Positions 36,262 through 48,952 of a DNA stretch of 64,000 nucleotides are shown here, piece after piece (the stretch's first letter is position 1; the number at the start of each line of letters is the position of its first letter). The position numbers were made by a program, and so were the translations under genes. The notes under the pieces are model-generated. The model worked only from the letters and a program-made list of their open reading frames with translations, had not been told where the DNA came from and ran no database searches. This DNA is from Hyphomonas sp. CY54-11-8 (lineage in GTDB: Bacteria > Pseudomonadota > Alphaproteobacteria > Caulobacterales > Hyphomonadaceae), in assembly GCF_000682735.1 (NCBI RefSeq), contig NZ_AWFD01000034.1, positions 62,001 through 126,000 of the forward strand, written 5' to 3'.

Positions 36262-37640
36262 GCCGTTTCGGATTTTCTACGCCAGCTCCTGCCGCGCCTG
36301 AACCAGAAGCGGCGGCATCCACGCCGGTTCCGCCGCCAGCGCCACCGCGCGCCAAGCCGGAAACGGGCGGTTTCGACCAGCTGGAAGCAAAGCTCAAGGT
36401 TCACGCCAAACTGATCGACGAGCTGGATTTGTCGAAGCTTGAAAAGCTGGATGACGAGACCCTGCGTCGTCGGGTGCGCGGCATTATCGCGGACATCATC
36501 CGCAAGGAAGACATGGCCTTGTCCGCGGCGGAAGAGGCCAGTTTCGCCGACGCCGTCATGGACGAGATGACCGGCCTTGGGCCGATTGAGCCCCTGCTCA
36601 AGGACGACTCCATCGCCGATATTCTGATCAATGGCTGCGATCAAGTTTATGTCGAGCGTCACGGCAAACTGCAGGTCGCGCCCGTGCGCTTTGCCGACAA
36701 TGATCACCTGCTGCGGATCGTTCAGCGTATCGTGTCGGCTGTGGGCCGGCGCGTGGACGAAAGCCAGCCGCTGGTCGATGCACGTCTCGCTGACGGCAGC
36801 CGTGTGAACGCCGCGGTCATGCCGATCGCCATCGACGGCCCTCTTGTCTCGATCCGGAAATTCTCGAAATCGCCGCTGACCATCGACAAGCTGGTCGAGT
36901 TCGGTGCCATTCCGCGCCCGGTGGCAGACTTCATCCTCGGCGCCGTAAAGTGCCGCGCCTCAACCGTGATTTCCGGTGGTACGGGTTCCGGCAAGACGAC
37001 CCTGCTCAACGCGCTGTCGTCCGCGATCAGTCCAGACGAACGGATGATCACCATTGAGGATGCCGCGGAACTTCAGCTGCAGCAGCCGCACGTTGCCCGA
37101 ATGGAAACGCGTCCGCCGAACATCGAAGGCAAGGGTGAAATCCGTCAGCGGGAGCTTGTGAAGAACGCCCTGCGCATGCGTCCGGACCGTGTCATTCTGG
37201 GGGAGGTGCGTGGTGAGGAAGCGTTCGACATGCTCCAGGCCATGAACACCGGCCACGAAGGATCCATGGCAACCATTCACGCCAACAATCCCCGGGACGC
37301 ACTGACGCGTCTTGAGCAGATGGTGATGATCGGGGGGATGAAGATCTCCGAACATGCCATCCGTGGTCAGATCGCTTCGGCTGTGAACTTCATCGTTCAG
37401 GCATCTCGTCTTTCGGATGGATCACGCCGTGTGATGTCTATTGCCGAAGTCACCGGCATGGAAGGATCGGTGGTGCAGCTTCAGGAAATCTTCCAGTTCG
37501 TCCGCACCGGCACCACGGATGAAGGCAAGGTGGAAGGGCACTTCGCTGCCACCGGTCTGCGACCGAAATTCCTGGACGAGATGGAACGCCGCGGCGTGCA
37601 CATGCCCCCCGGCATGTTTGATCCGTCCACACGTTTCTAG
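36258..37640 (+). CDS. cpaF: Tad pilus assembly/retraction ATPase CpaF
   Basis: A 460-residue secretion ATPase powering Tad pilus polymerisation. A Pro/Ala-rich N-terminus is followed by the GspE-type core: [16 protein letters not shown] (Walker A), [25 protein letters not shown] (Asp box), [31 protein letters not shown] (Walker B and His box). Length is normal for TadA/CpaF. It is followed nine bases later by tadB. Confidence 0.96.
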   Translation: MSRFGFSTPAPAAPEPEAAASTPVPPPAPPRAKPETGGFDQLEAKLKVHAKLIDELDLSKLEKLDDETLRRRVRGIIADIIRKEDMALSAAEEASFADAVMDEMTGLGPIEPLLKDDSIADILINGCDQVYVERHGKLQVAPVRFADNDHLLRIVQRIVSAVGRRVDESQPLVDARLADGSRVNAAVMPIAIDGPLVSIRKFSKSPLTIDKLVEFGAIPRPVADFILGAVKCRASTVISGGTGSGKTTLLNALSSAISPDERMITIEDAAELQLQQPHVARMETRPPNIEGKGEIRQRELVKNALRMRPDRVILGEVRGEEAFDMLQAMNTGHEGSMATIHANNPRDALTRLEQMVMIGGMKISEHAIRGQIASAVNFIVQASRLSDGSRRVMSIAEVTGMEGSVVQLQEIFQFVRTGTTDEGKVEGHFAATGLRPKFLDEMERRGVHMPPGMFDPSTRF

Positions 37641-37649
37641 GAGACTGTT

Positions 37650-38633
37650 TTGTTCGGCCTGCCGGATATTTCCAATATCAGCCTGACGTTCATGATCCCG
37701 CTGATCATGGCGGTCGGTGCTGTATTCCTAGCGCTGCAGGCCGTCATGAGTCTGTTCTCGACGGCACAGACGCAGCGGATCGTGAACCAGCGCCTGCAAT
37801 TCAAGGAACGCTTCGAAAGCACGAACGAGGCAATGATCGAACTGCGCAAGAGCCGTGGCCTGGACGAGTTCGGTAACTTTGCGATGCCGATGCAGTGGTT
37901 CAACCAGCTGGTCGTGCGTTCAGGGCTGCCGTATCAGCCTGCTCGCTGGTTTGCGATGTCCGGCGGCGCCGGCCTGGTAGCGGGTTTTGTCTATTTGAAA
38001 ATGGTCGGCGGTATCCTCACCTCCGGTGGCATTGTCGTCGCCATTTTCGCGCTGGCGCCAATCATTGCGTTGAAAATGGTCGCTGGAAAGCGTATGAAGA
38101 AGCTCGCCCAGCAGCTTCCCGATGCGATGCAGATCGCTTGTCGCAGTCTTGAGGCCGGACATCCCGTTGCGACCGCGATCGCTCTGGTGGCCCGTGAAAT
38201 GCCGGACCCGATCGGGACAGAATTTGGCATGGCTGCTGACGAAGTATCCTATGGTATGTCCCTGACCAACGCCGTTCAGCGCATGGCTGAACGGGCAGGT
38301 GACCCGGACATTGAACTCTTCGCGGCAACGGTCCGGCTTCAGGAGAAGACAGGCGGCAACCTGACCGAACTCCTCAAGGCCCTGGCGTCTACCATCCGTG
38401 AACGGCAGACCATGCGCCTCAAGGTCCGCGCGGCTTCGTCTGAGGGTCGGACGTCTGCCATGATCCTGACCGCTGCGCCGTTCATGGTGATGGCCGCCAT
38501 CCATCTGTTGCGTCCGGAATTCTACAGCGATGTCATCGGGAAACCGCTGATCCGATACTCATTTGCCGGCCTGTTCACCTGGATGTTCATCGGAAACATG
38601 GTCATGCGCAAAATGATCAATTTCAAGATGTGA
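37650..38633 (+). CDS. tadB: Tad pilus inner-membrane protein TadB
   Basis: A 327-residue T2SSF-domain platform protein. Membrane segments lie at the N-terminus and at the C-terminus (SAMILTAAPFMVMAAIHLL, GLFTWMFIGNMVM) and the T2SSF core has LPDAMQIACRSLEAGHPVATAIALVAREMPDPIG. The start is TTG at 37650 with AGGAGA upstream. tadC follows after eight bases. Confidence 0.92.
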   Translation: MFGLPDISNISLTFMIPLIMAVGAVFLALQAVMSLFSTAQTQRIVNQRLQFKERFESTNEAMIELRKSRGLDEFGNFAMPMQWFNQLVVRSGLPYQPARWFAMSGGAGLVAGFVYLKMVGGILTSGGIVVAIFALAPIIALKMVAGKRMKKLAQQLPDAMQIACRSLEAGHPVATAIALVAREMPDPIGTEFGMAADEVSYGMSLTNAVQRMAERAGDPDIELFAATVRLQEKTGGNLTELLKALASTIRERQTMRLKVRAASSEGRTSAMILTAAPFMVMAAIHLLRPEFYSDVIGKPLIRYSFAGLFTWMFIGNMVMRKMINFKM

Positions 38634-38641
38634 GGGCTGTC

Positions 38642-39574
38642 ATGTTGGATGGTGTCGCGCTCTCTGAAATCTGGTTGCCGGCGATCATGCTGGCGGTTGC
38701 CATCGCCGTTGCGGTGCCGGGACTGTTGTCTGTCTGGCGGAACGCAAAAGCCAAGGAAGAGGTCGAACGCCGACTGGAGCGGCGTGGAACCCGGTTCATG
38801 GAGCCGCACAAGCATGTCAGCCCGGTCGACAATCTGGTGCTTCAGGTATCCAACAAGGTCGCGCCGACCGACGAAGAGAAAGTCAGCGAAGTGCGGGCTC
38901 GTCTTGCACTTGCGGGCCTGACTCATTCCAGCGCCGTCGGCCAGTACTATCTCGCGCGTCTCATTTGCGTGATCGTGCCTCAGGTCGGTTTGTTGTTTGC
39001 GCTGCCATATCTGGGCAATCTTCCGCCAACGATTCCGTTGTTCGGCAGCGTCGCGCTGCTCATCATCGGACTGGTCGGCCCATCTTTCTATGTCGATCAT
39101 CTGATTTCTGCTCGGCAGAGCCAGTGTTCGCTGGGCTTTCCGGACATGATGGACCTGATGGTGGCCTGTGTGGAAGCGGGGCTCAGTCTCGACGCCTCCG
39201 TGCAGCGCGTGGGCGAAGAGCTCGAGATGCGCCATCCCATCATTGCCGGGCACATGAAAACCCTGTCGCTGGAGCTTCGTGCGGGTAAATCACGTAAAAA
39301 AGCCTGGCGCTCCTTCGCCGATCGGATGAACCTTGAAGAAGCCGGGTCGCTGGCAACGATGCTGCGTCAGGCGGAGGAAATGGGCACGAGTCTGGGGGCC
39401 ACATTGCGGATCTTCTCGGCAGATATGCGCCAGCGGCGTATCCTGATGGCGGAAGAAAAAGCCATGGCATTGCCAGCAAAACTGACTTTGCCTTTGATTT
39501 TGTTTGTTTTTCCGGTCCTTTTGGGTGTTCTGATCCTGCCGGCGATTGCAAAAATGCAAGGTGTTCTGTTCTGA
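38642..39574 (+). CDS. tadC: Tad pilus inner-membrane protein TadC
   Basis: A 310-residue T2SSF-domain partner of TadB. The start segment (MLDGVALSEIWLPAIMLAVAIAVAVPGLL), a hydrophobic middle (LLFALPYLGNLPPTIPLFGSVALLIIGLVG) and the C-terminal LPAKLTLPLILFVFPVLLGVLILPAIAKM are membrane-spanning; FPDMMDLMVACVEAGLSLDASVQRVGEELEMRHP is the T2SSF motif. GAGGG precedes the ATG at 38642. Confidence 0.92.
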   Translation: MLDGVALSEIWLPAIMLAVAIAVAVPGLLSVWRNAKAKEEVERRLERRGTRFMEPHKHVSPVDNLVLQVSNKVAPTDEEKVSEVRARLALAGLTHSSAVGQYYLARLICVIVPQVGLLFALPYLGNLPPTIPLFGSVALLIIGLVGPSFYVDHLISARQSQCSLGFPDMMDLMVACVEAGLSLDASVQRVGEELEMRHPIIAGHMKTLSLELRAGKSRKKAWRSFADRMNLEEAGSLATMLRQAEEMGTSLGATLRIFSADMRQRRILMAEEKAMALPAKLTLPLILFVFPVLLGVLILPAIAKMQGVLF

Positions 39575-39619
39575 TCTCGGCACTAGGCGAGTCAGTCTGC
39601 GATTGCTACTTTGCACGCC

Positions 39620-40579
39620 ATGAAAGTTTCATATCTCGAATTCGAAAAGCCGCTGGCGGAACTGGAATCCAAGATCGCCGAGCTTGAAACGCTGTCGGGC
39701 CGCAAGGACGGGCCGTCGCTTTCGGACGAGCTGACAAAGCTCAAGGCGAAATCCCAGAAGCTTCTGAAGGACACCTACTCGGATCTAAGTGCCTGGCAAA
39801 AGACTCAGGTGGCGCGTCATCCGGACCGTCCGCACTTCAGTGACTTTGTCGAGAATGTCTTCGAGGACTTCGAAGAATTGGCTGGCGACCGGGTTTACGG
39901 CAACGACGAAGCCGTGATTGGCGGCCTCGCCCGGTTCAAGGGACGTCCGGTTGTGATCATGGGTCACGAAAAGGGCCGTACGACCGAAAAGCGACTGAAG
40001 CATAATTTTGGCATGGCCCACCCAGAGGGGTACCGGAAAGCCGTGCGCCTCATGGACCTCGCAGAGAAATTCAATCTCCCTGTCCTCAGCTTCCCCGATA
40101 CTTCGGGTGCCTATCCCGGCAAGGGCGGAGAGGAACGCGGCCAGGCGGAAGCCATCGCGCGCGGCACACAGCGTGGCCTGACGCTTGGCGTTCCGTTTGT
40201 CACGCTGATCATCGGTGAAGGCATGTCCGGAGGAGCGATCGGCATCGCGGCTGCCAACAAGGTGCTGATGATGGAGCACGCCATCTATTCGGTAATTTCG
40301 CCGGAAGGTTGCGCCTCCATTCTCTACCGCGATGCTGCCAAGGCGAAGGATGCGGCAGATGCGATGAAGATCACCGCGCCAGACCTGCTGCGGACCAGGG
40401 TGATCGACGATGTGGTCAAAGAGCCTGTCGGCGGCGCGCATCGCGATCCGCAACGTGCCATGGCCACGGCGTCCAAGGCGCTTGAGAAGGCGCTGAAGGA
40501 TCTGGACGGCCTGTCCCCGGCAGAATTGCGCCGCCAGCGGGCGGAACGCTTCTACGCCATCGGCCGCGAAGGCCTCTGA
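39620..40579 (+). CDS. accA: Acetyl-CoA carboxylase carboxyltransferase subunit alpha
   Basis: A 319-residue AccA that with AccD transfers carboxyl to acetyl-CoA in fatty-acid synthesis. LEFEKPLAELESKIAELE is the family start; KGRTTEKRLKHNFGMAHPEGYRKA, SFPDTSGAYPGKGGEERGQAEAIA and EGMSGGAIGIAAANKVLMMEHAIYSVISPEGCASI are the carboxyltransferase motifs. It follows tadC by 45 bases but is functionally unrelated. ATG 39620 is chosen over an earlier TTG. Confidence 0.97.
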   Translation: MKVSYLEFEKPLAELESKIAELETLSGRKDGPSLSDELTKLKAKSQKLLKDTYSDLSAWQKTQVARHPDRPHFSDFVENVFEDFEELAGDRVYGNDEAVIGGLARFKGRPVVIMGHEKGRTTEKRLKHNFGMAHPEGYRKAVRLMDLAEKFNLPVLSFPDTSGAYPGKGGEERGQAEAIARGTQRGLTLGVPFVTLIIGEGMSGGAIGIAAANKVLMMEHAIYSVISPEGCASILYRDAAKAKDAADAMKITAPDLLRTRVIDDVVKEPVGGAHRDPQRAMATASKALEKALKDLDGLSPAELRRQRAERFYAIGREGL

Positions 40580-40643
40580 TCGCGCTTGCATTGCTCTACA
40601 GGTCGCGCCACGCTCCTCTGCAAATGACAGGGAGGAGGGCCCC

Positions 40644-42395
40644 ATGAAACGGATTGTTCTGGCCGCGAGCATCGCAGTCGCGTCCTGTGCCGCACCTTCG
40701 TCTCCGGATCCGGCCGCAGGCGAAGGGGTTGTCATCTATCCCGCCAAGGCTGTGGTTACGATGGCAGGCGAGGACGTAGTGGCCGAAGCGGTTGCGGTAT
40801 CCGGCGACCGCGTTGTTTCCACGGGAACTCTGGCCCGCCTGACTGCTGCGATGCCAGCTGCGGCGATCGACCCTGAATTTGCGGATGAAGTCATCGTACC
40901 AGGTCTGATCGACCCGCATGTGCATGTCGTGCTGGGCGCCCTTCAGTACAATTTGCCTATTACGCCGCCCTGGCCCATGGCGACTCCCCACGGAATGAAA
41001 TCGGGTTTGCCGAACCGGGAAGCATTTCTGGGTGGGTTGACCGCCATCGTCGAAGCGGCGGAACCGGACTCAACGGTGGTCGCATATGGCTACCACAATC
41101 TGGTGCACGGAGACCTGACGAAGGCGGACCTTGATGCGATCACATCGGATCAGCCGTTGATTGTATGGCACTACTCATCACACGATTTCTATCTGAACAG
41201 CGCGGCTATTGAGGCAGCTGGATTTACTCCCGCGCTGGCGCAGTCATTCCACGGTGTCGACCTTGATGAGAATGGCGAGCTGACCGGCCGGATCTATGAG
41301 GATGCGGCCCTGTTGGTCATCCAGGCGTTTGCGGGCGTCATCCTCGCGCCGGAGAATGTTACCGCAGGCTTCCAGGGGTTCTCCTCCATGCTGCGCGATG
41401 CGGGTGTCACAACGACCGCCGAAATGGCCTATGGCCTGTTCGGGTGGGAGATGGAGGATGCGAATATTCGCGCCAATTGGGGCGATGCGCAGGCGGCGGG
41501 GTACCATCTCTATCTATTGCCAGAGTACCGCGCACTGGAGCGGACCTATGGTGACGGCAAGGTACAGGCCGTTCTCGACATGGTCAGCGGCGAACAACCG
41601 ACACCGGCCCCGGTTCTGCCACGGGTGAAATTCTTTACTGATGGCGCATTTTACAGCCAGACGATGCGGCTTTCTCCGCCGGGCTACCTTTCCGGTCAAT
41701 CGAAGGGATCGGAAGGCCTGTGGGTGGCAGGTCCGGACGGAATCGTCCCGGCGATCCAGCCTTACTGGGATGCCGGTCTTGGTGTGAATATCCATTCCAA
41801 TGGCGATGCGGCACAGGGCGCCACGCTCAAAGCGCTGGAAACGCTCAGGAATGGTGACGACGGTCCCGGCAACAGCTTCGTCATCGAACATGGCGGCCTG
41901 TTTTCGCCAGAGCAGGTAGAGGCCGCCGGACGGCTGAATGCGCAGCTCTCAGCCGCCAGCCACTACGTATTCTACATGGCCCATGAGTATGCCGGACCTC
42001 TTGGTGAGGTCCGGGCGCAATGGATATCCCCGTTGGGGGCGCTGACGGCTGCCGGCGTGCCAGTGGCTGTCCACAGTGATGCGCCGCTGGCCCCGCCCTA
42101 TCCGCTGCGCGCGGCAGGCGTGCACATGACGCGGGCAACACGGGAAGGCACCGTCTACGAGGCAGACATGGCGCTCAGTGCGCACGAAGCGCTGGAGGCA
42201 ATCACGCTGGATGCGGCCCGTGTCCTCGGTCTGGAAGCGGAAATTGGGTCGATTGAACCGGGCAAGCGCGCTGATTTCACCATACTCGGTGCAAACCCGC
42301 TGGACACGGCAGGATCTGACTGGGACGCCATCCCCGTGTGGGGCGTGGTGCTGGACGGGGTAAAGCATCCATTGGCAGAACAGGCGACCGAATAG
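40644..42395 (+). CDS. YtcJ-like amidohydrolase, predicted lipoprotein
   Basis: A 583-residue metal-dependent hydrolase of the YtcJ type. A short lipoprotein signal ends in VASC (Cys15). The core has VIVPGLIDPHVHVVLGAL (metal HxH), the central NSFVIEHGG and VAVHSDAPLAPPYPLRAAGVHMTR, and the ending IGSIEPGKRADFTILGANPL. Members often act on N-acyl or amide substrates in the periplasm; the target here is unknown. GAGGAG precedes the ATG. Its stop is two bases before the thiL start. Confidence 0.85.
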   Translation: MKRIVLAASIAVASCAAPSSPDPAAGEGVVIYPAKAVVTMAGEDVVAEAVAVSGDRVVSTGTLARLTAAMPAAAIDPEFADEVIVPGLIDPHVHVVLGALQYNLPITPPWPMATPHGMKSGLPNREAFLGGLTAIVEAAEPDSTVVAYGYHNLVHGDLTKADLDAITSDQPLIVWHYSSHDFYLNSAAIEAAGFTPALAQSFHGVDLDENGELTGRIYEDAALLVIQAFAGVILAPENVTAGFQGFSSMLRDAGVTTTAEMAYGLFGWEMEDANIRANWGDAQAAGYHLYLLPEYRALERTYGDGKVQAVLDMVSGEQPTPAPVLPRVKFFTDGAFYSQTMRLSPPGYLSGQSKGSEGLWVAGPDGIVPAIQPYWDAGLGVNIHSNGDAAQGATLKALETLRNGDDGPGNSFVIEHGGLFSPEQVEAAGRLNAQLSAASHYVFYMAHEYAGPLGEVRAQWISPLGALTAAGVPVAVHSDAPLAPPYPLRAAGVHMTRATREGTVYEADMALSAHEALEAITLDAARVLGLEAEIGSIEPGKRADFTILGANPLDTAGSDWDAIPVWGVVLDGVKHPLAEQATE

Positions 42396-42397
42396 GC

Positions 42398-43333
42398 GTG
42401 GGTGAGCGCGACTGGATCTCCCGATATTTCGTACCGCTGGTCTCGGCGCTGGGGGCCGATGCGCTGCGGGACGATGTGGCGGAGCTGTCGGTGTCTGACG
42501 GCCGCATCGTCGCAACCGTCGATGCGTTGGTCGAAGGTGTACATTTCTTTCCGGACGATCCGATTGGTAGCGTGGCCCGAAAACTCGTGCGCGCGAATGT
42601 GTCTGACATCATTGCCAAAGGCGCACAGCCGGTCGAGGCGCTGCTGACGCTTGGATGGCCGAAAAGCCGTTCGGAAGGGCAGTTGGCGCGATTCGCTGAA
42701 GCACTTGGTGGTGAACTGGCCGATTGGGGCGCACAGCTCGTCGGTGGCGATACGACCGCGAGTCCACACGGCTTGTTCTTGTCACTTACGCTGACCGGAC
42801 GGTGCGGTCCGGACGGGGCCATCCGGCGCAATGGAGCGAAGGCCGGGGATTCCCTTTGGGTGACCGGTCAGATCGGAGCGGCATGCCTGGGCTACAAGGC
42901 GCTTCGAGAAGGGCGTGCTGACGACCCATACATTGCTGCTTACCGGGAGCCTGCGCTGGCATCCTTGCGGATCATCGACCTTCTGCGCAATTGCGCCAGC
43001 GGATCTATGGATGTCTCCGACGGACTATTGGGTGATGCGAGGATGCTTGCTGCCGCTTCCGGTCTTTCGGTGACGGTTGATCTGGATCTGGTGCCGTTCG
43101 CCGGAGGTGCGTACGGCCTTGAAGAGCAACTGGCGCTCGCTTCCTGGGGCGACGATTATCAGGTTCTGTTCGCTGCCCCTCAGTCGGCCAGCCATCAGAT
43201 AGAGTTTTCCGCTCCGGAAATGTCGCTGCAGGTCACCAAAATCGGTACTTTCGCCTCCGGGAGCGGTTTGCAGGCGATCTCCAATGGTTCGCCCGTTAAC
43301 CTACCGGAAACTCTCGGCTTCGAGCATGGCTGA
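42398..43333 (+). CDS. thiL: Thiamine-monophosphate kinase
   Basis: A 311-residue PurM-like kinase that makes thiamine diphosphate from TMP. Landmarks: VATVDALVEGVHFFPDDPIGSVARKLVRANVSDI, ADWGAQLVGGDTTAS, LTLTGRCGPDGAIRRNGAKAGDSLWVTGQIG and MDVSDGLLGDARMLAAASG. GTG 42398 gives the expected N-terminus (GERDWISRYF); it is two bases after the previous stop, so translation may be coupled. Confidence 0.93.
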   Translation: MGERDWISRYFVPLVSALGADALRDDVAELSVSDGRIVATVDALVEGVHFFPDDPIGSVARKLVRANVSDIIAKGAQPVEALLTLGWPKSRSEGQLARFAEALGGELADWGAQLVGGDTTASPHGLFLSLTLTGRCGPDGAIRRNGAKAGDSLWVTGQIGAACLGYKALREGRADDPYIAAYREPALASLRIIDLLRNCASGSMDVSDGLLGDARMLAAASGLSVTVDLDLVPFAGGAYGLEEQLALASWGDDYQVLFAAPQSASHQIEFSAPEMSLQVTKIGTFASGSGLQAISNGSPVNLPETLGFEHG

Positions 43334-43477
43334 ACCGGGTCTTGCCTGACTCGCTCGAAACGTGAGGCATCTTGCACGCAACGTCAGGGGGTGGCAGCAA
43401 AGTACCCATAATAAGGAAAGCTCAGGAAGAAACCGGGAAAAACCGGTTCGTTTTGGCTAGGGAAGGAAACAAGGTTC

Positions 43478-45631
43478 ATGTGGTATTATCTCGCTCTCGC
43501 AGCGGGCGTAATCTCGGTTTTGTACGGGTTCATTCAGGCTCGTTCGATCCAGTCCGCCCCCGCGGGTGACGCGCGAATGCGCGAAATCGCTGCGGCTATC
43601 CAGGAAGGCGCCAACGCCTATCTCGGCCGCCAGTATCGTACCATCGCAATTGTCGGTGTTGTGGTTGTTGTCCTGTTGGGACTGGCATTCCAGAGCTGGC
43701 AGCAGCCGCTTGGCTTCATTGTCGGCGCGGTCCTGTCAGGTGCCGCAGGCTTCGTCGGCATGAAAGTGTCGGTGCAGGCCAACGTCCGCACAACGGAGGC
43801 CGCAAAATCAGGTCTTAATGCCGGACTCAAGATGGCCTTCAAGTCGGGTGCCGTTACCGGCATGCTCGTGGTCGGTCTCGCGCTGCTCGGTATTGTTCTC
43901 TATTACGGCTTCCTGACCATGGTCATGGGCCTCAGCCTGACTGAAGAGGACCAGAAGCGAGAAATCATCGATTCCCTCGTTGCTCTTGGTTTCGGCGCCT
44001 CCCTTATCTCGATCTTCGCGCGTCTTGGCGGCGGTATCTTCACCAAAGGTGCGGACGTCGGCGGAGACATGGTGGGCAAGGTGGAAGCCGGCATCCCGGA
44101 AGACGATCCGCGCAACGCTGCGACGATCGCTGATAACGTCGGCGACAATGTCGGCGACTGTGCCGGCATGGCAGCTGACCTGTTCGAGACCTATGCCGTG
44201 ACCCTGGTGGCTACGATGGTTCTGGGAGCGATCTATTTCTCTGATGCCAGCTATCTGGGTGACCTGATGCTGCTTCCGCTGGCCATCGGCGGCGTGTGTA
44301 TCATCACGTCGATCATAGGTACTTATTTCGTCAATCTCGGCCCTGGAAAAACCGATGTGATGGGCGCTCTCTACAAGGGCCTGATCGTCACGGGTGTCTT
44401 GTCGATCGGTGCGTTGGCGCTGGTGATCAGCCAGGTTCTGCCCGCCGGGTTCGGCGTTCTTGACGGTGCTGCTACCGCCCTCGGCCTGTCTGGAGAGATC
44501 ACAGGGATGGACCTGTTCCTTTGCGGCCTTCTGGGGCTCGTTGTGACGGGCCTTATCGTGGTCATCACGGCTTACTACACCGAGACGAAGTACCGCCCCG
44601 TGCGGTCGATCGCCAAGGCGTCGGAGTCCGGTCACGGCACCAATGTGATCCAGGGGCTCGCCGTGTCGCTCGAGTCGACGGCGCTGCCGGCCCTGACCAT
44701 CATTGCTGGGATCATCGCCACCTATAACCTCGCCGGCCTCTATGGTGTGGCCATCGCGACGACCACGATGCTTGCGCTGGCGGGCATGATCGTTGCGCTC
44801 GATGCATTCGGCCCGGTAACGGACAATGCCGGTGGTATCGCTGAAATGTCGGAGCTTCCCTCGGAAGTGCGTGACACGACGGATGCCCTCGACGCTGTGG
44901 GCAACACGACGAAAGCCGTTACCAAGGGCTACGCCATCGGATCTGCAGGCCTCGGCGCGCTGGTCCTGTTTGCCGCCTATTCGGAGGATCTGAGATACTT
45001 CACAGAACGCGCCACAGAAGGCTCCTTCTTTGATGGTGTTGTCGTCAACTTCTCGATCGCCAATCCGTATGTCGTGGTCGGTCTTCTGTTCGGCGGTCTG
45101 CTGCCATTCCTGTTCGGCGGCATGTCGATGATGGCTGTGGGCCGGGCCGCGCAGGCCGTGGTGGAGGAAGTCCGCCGCCAGTTCCGCGAAATGCCGGGTA
45201 TCATGAAAGGCGAAGTGAAGCCGGACTATGGCCGCGCCGTCGACCTGCTGACCCAGGCAGCGATCAAGGAAATGATCGTGCCTTCGCTCCTTCCGGTGTT
45301 GTCACCGGTGGTCCTGTTTGGTGTGATCCTCGTGATTGCTGGCAAGGGCGCAGCCTTCGCAGCTGTCGGTGCCATGCTGCTAGGTGTGATCGTGACCGGC
45401 CTGTTCGTTGCCATCTCCATGACATCGGGCGGCGGTGCTTGGGACAATGCCAAGAAATACATCGAAGACGGCAATCATGGCGGCAAGGGCTCTGAAGCCC
45501 ACAAGGCTGCTGTGACGGGCGATACAGTCGGTGATCCCTACAAGGACACCGCCGGTCCGGCTGTGAACCCGATGATCAAGATCACGAATATCGTGGCCCT
45601 GTTGCTGTTGGCGGTCCTCGCCGGCATGTAG
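43478..45631 (+). CDS. hppA: Membrane-bound proton-translocating pyrophosphatase
   Basis: A 717-residue multi-pass H+-PPase that pumps protons using PPi. The PPi-binding [54 protein letters not shown] is characteristic. Lys in the position of [18 protein letters not shown] (where K+-dependent enzymes have Ala) marks the K+-independent proton-pumping class. About fifteen hydrophobic segments span it. It is followed by a strong terminator, then katG. Confidence 0.97.
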   Translation: MWYYLALAAGVISVLYGFIQARSIQSAPAGDARMREIAAAIQEGANAYLGRQYRTIAIVGVVVVVLLGLAFQSWQQPLGFIVGAVLSGAAGFVGMKVSVQANVRTTEAAKSGLNAGLKMAFKSGAVTGMLVVGLALLGIVLYYGFLTMVMGLSLTEEDQKREIIDSLVALGFGASLISIFARLGGGIFTKGADVGGDMVGKVEAGIPEDDPRNAATIADNVGDNVGDCAGMAADLFETYAVTLVATMVLGAIYFSDASYLGDLMLLPLAIGGVCIITSIIGTYFVNLGPGKTDVMGALYKGLIVTGVLSIGALALVISQVLPAGFGVLDGAATALGLSGEITGMDLFLCGLLGLVVTGLIVVITAYYTETKYRPVRSIAKASESGHGTNVIQGLAVSLESTALPALTIIAGIIATYNLAGLYGVAIATTTMLALAGMIVALDAFGPVTDNAGGIAEMSELPSEVRDTTDALDAVGNTTKAVTKGYAIGSAGLGALVLFAAYSEDLRYFTERATEGSFFDGVVVNFSIANPYVVVGLLFGGLLPFLFGGMSMMAVGRAAQAVVEEVRRQFREMPGIMKGEVKPDYGRAVDLLTQAAIKEMIVPSLLPVLSPVVLFGVILVIAGKGAAFAAVGAMLLGVIVTGLFVAISMTSGGGAWDNAKKYIEDGNHGGKGSEAHKAAVTGDTVGDPYKDTAGPAVNPMIKITNIVALLLLAVLAGM

Positions 45632-45651
45632 GGAAAATGAATTTTTCTTTG

Positions 45652-45690
45652 AAGGCCCCGGGGCAGACGCTCCGGGGCCTTTGTTTTTGT
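45652..45690 (+). terminator. Intrinsic terminator after hppA
   Basis: AAGGCCCCGG (45652-45661) and CCGGGGCCTT (45672-45681) form a perfect 10-bp stem around a 10-base loop, followed by a T-rich tract (TGTTTTTGT). Confidence 0.88.
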
Positions 45691-45705
45691 TGCAAAAAAT
45701 AAACT

Positions 45706-45720
45706 ATAGGTAAAAACTAT
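45706..45720 (+). promoter_or_regulatory. OxyR-type half-site upstream of katG
   Basis: ATAG (45706-45709), seven bases, CTAT (45717-45720) is a perfect copy of the ATAG-N7-CTAT half of the OxyR consensus, 176 bases before the katG ATG and just after the hppA terminator. A second CTAT occurs at 45748-45751 but not at exact phase. No oxyR gene is in the window. Confidence 0.5.
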
Positions 45721-45877
45721 AGCAACCTGTCAAGCAATCAATTGGTCCTATTCTCCTGTCAGGCGTAGGGTAACTCTGCGCGATGTCCCTTCGTGGTGTC
45801 TCACTGCAAAGGAGGCGTCGCCCAAGTATTTGCGGTGTGCCCGGCATGCCGAGTTTCAGATTTGACAAAGCGCTTGA

Positions 45878-48064
<2,187 letters not shown>

Positions 48065-48086
48065 GCCAATACGGACTGAACACTTG

Positions 48087-48121
48087 CGGCGCTCCGGGAA
48101 GCCGGGGCGCCGTTTCTATTT
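48087..48121 (+). terminator. Intrinsic terminator after katG
   Basis: CGGCGCTCCGG (48087-48097) pairs with CCGGGGCGCCG (48102-48112) around GAAG with one U-G pair, then TTTCTATTT. The T tract overlaps the stop codon of convergent rsmA. Confidence 0.85.
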
Positions 48122-48952
48122 GACCAGTGATGCCGCCATGAGGCGGAACTCTTCCTGAGTGAGGGTCTCTGCGCGGGCCGTCGGATCAATACCGAGTTCT
48201 TTCAGCCACTCATCTGCCTTGAGCCCATGCTTCTTTGCGAATGGCTTCAGGGCCGCCCGCAGCATCTTCCTGCGCTGACCGAAAGCCGCACCTGCGACCT
48301 GTTCCAGCTTGTCCAGGTGCGGGAAGCGTTCGCTTTCCGGCAGTGGCACAAGGACGGCGACAGCACTGTCCACCTTTGGCGGCGGCTTGAAGGCGCCCGG
48401 TGGCAGGGTGAAAGCAATGTGCGGTTTGGTGACTGCGTGGGCAAGCACGGCAAGGCGTCCATAATGCTCCGTTCCCGGATCGGCACAGATACGCTGCGCA
48501 ACTTCCTTCTGGAACATCAGCGCCATCTCACCGCGCCAGGTGCCAGCTTTCAGCCAATCGATGAGCAGGACGGTGCCGACATTGTAGGGAAGGTTGGCAA
48601 CAATCATTGCGGGCGTTTCTGCATCCAGTTCCTGCAGAACATTTTCCCATTTTACCTTCCGGGCGTCCTTCTCGATGACTGTCAGGCGACCTTCCTGCGT
48701 TTCAGGCCATTCCTGCAGGGCGGAAGCAAAACGTGGGTCTGTTTCGACGGCGATCAGCTTTGCTGCCCCTTCCTTCAGGATAGCGCGCGTCAGTCCGCCC
48801 GGACCAGGACCAACCTCTATCACTGTGCGCCCTTCAAGCGGGCCGGCCGCCGTCGCCGCCCGGTGCAGGATACTTGGATCGAACAGGAAGTGCTGGCCCA
48901 GCGCCTTGCGCGCCGGGGCCTGTGTCAGTTCAGGATCGTTCTGTTCGCTCAT
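48116..48952 (-). CDS. rsmA: 16S rRNA dimethyladenosine transferase RsmA (KsgA)
   Basis: A 278-residue SAM methyltransferase that dimethylates A1518 and A1519 of 16S rRNA. ALGQHFLFDPSILHRAATAAGPL is the family start, VIEVGPGPGGLTRAIL motif I and NLPYNVG the catalytic NLPY. Its ATG overlaps the pdxA stop by four bases; order surA-pdxA-rsmA is common in alphaproteobacteria. Confidence 0.96.
   Translation of the reverse strand: MSEQNDPELTQAPARKALGQHFLFDPSILHRAATAAGPLEGRTVIEVGPGPGGLTRAILKEGAAKLIAVETDPRFASALQEWPETQEGRLTVIEKDARKVKWENVLQELDAETPAMIVANLPYNVGTVLLIDWLKAGTWRGEMALMFQKEVAQRICADPGTEHYGRLAVLAHAVTKPHIAFTLPPGAFKPPPKVDSAVAVLVPLPESERFPHLDKLEQVAGAAFGQRRKMLRAALKPFAKKHGLKADEWLKELGIDPTARAETLTQEEFRLMAASLVK

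Noticed and set aside
43431-43448. AACCGG-GAAAAA-CCGGTT hairpin before hppA as a terminator or riboswitch
   Set aside because: Only a 6-bp stem 30 bases before the start, with no strong T tract; too weak to call.
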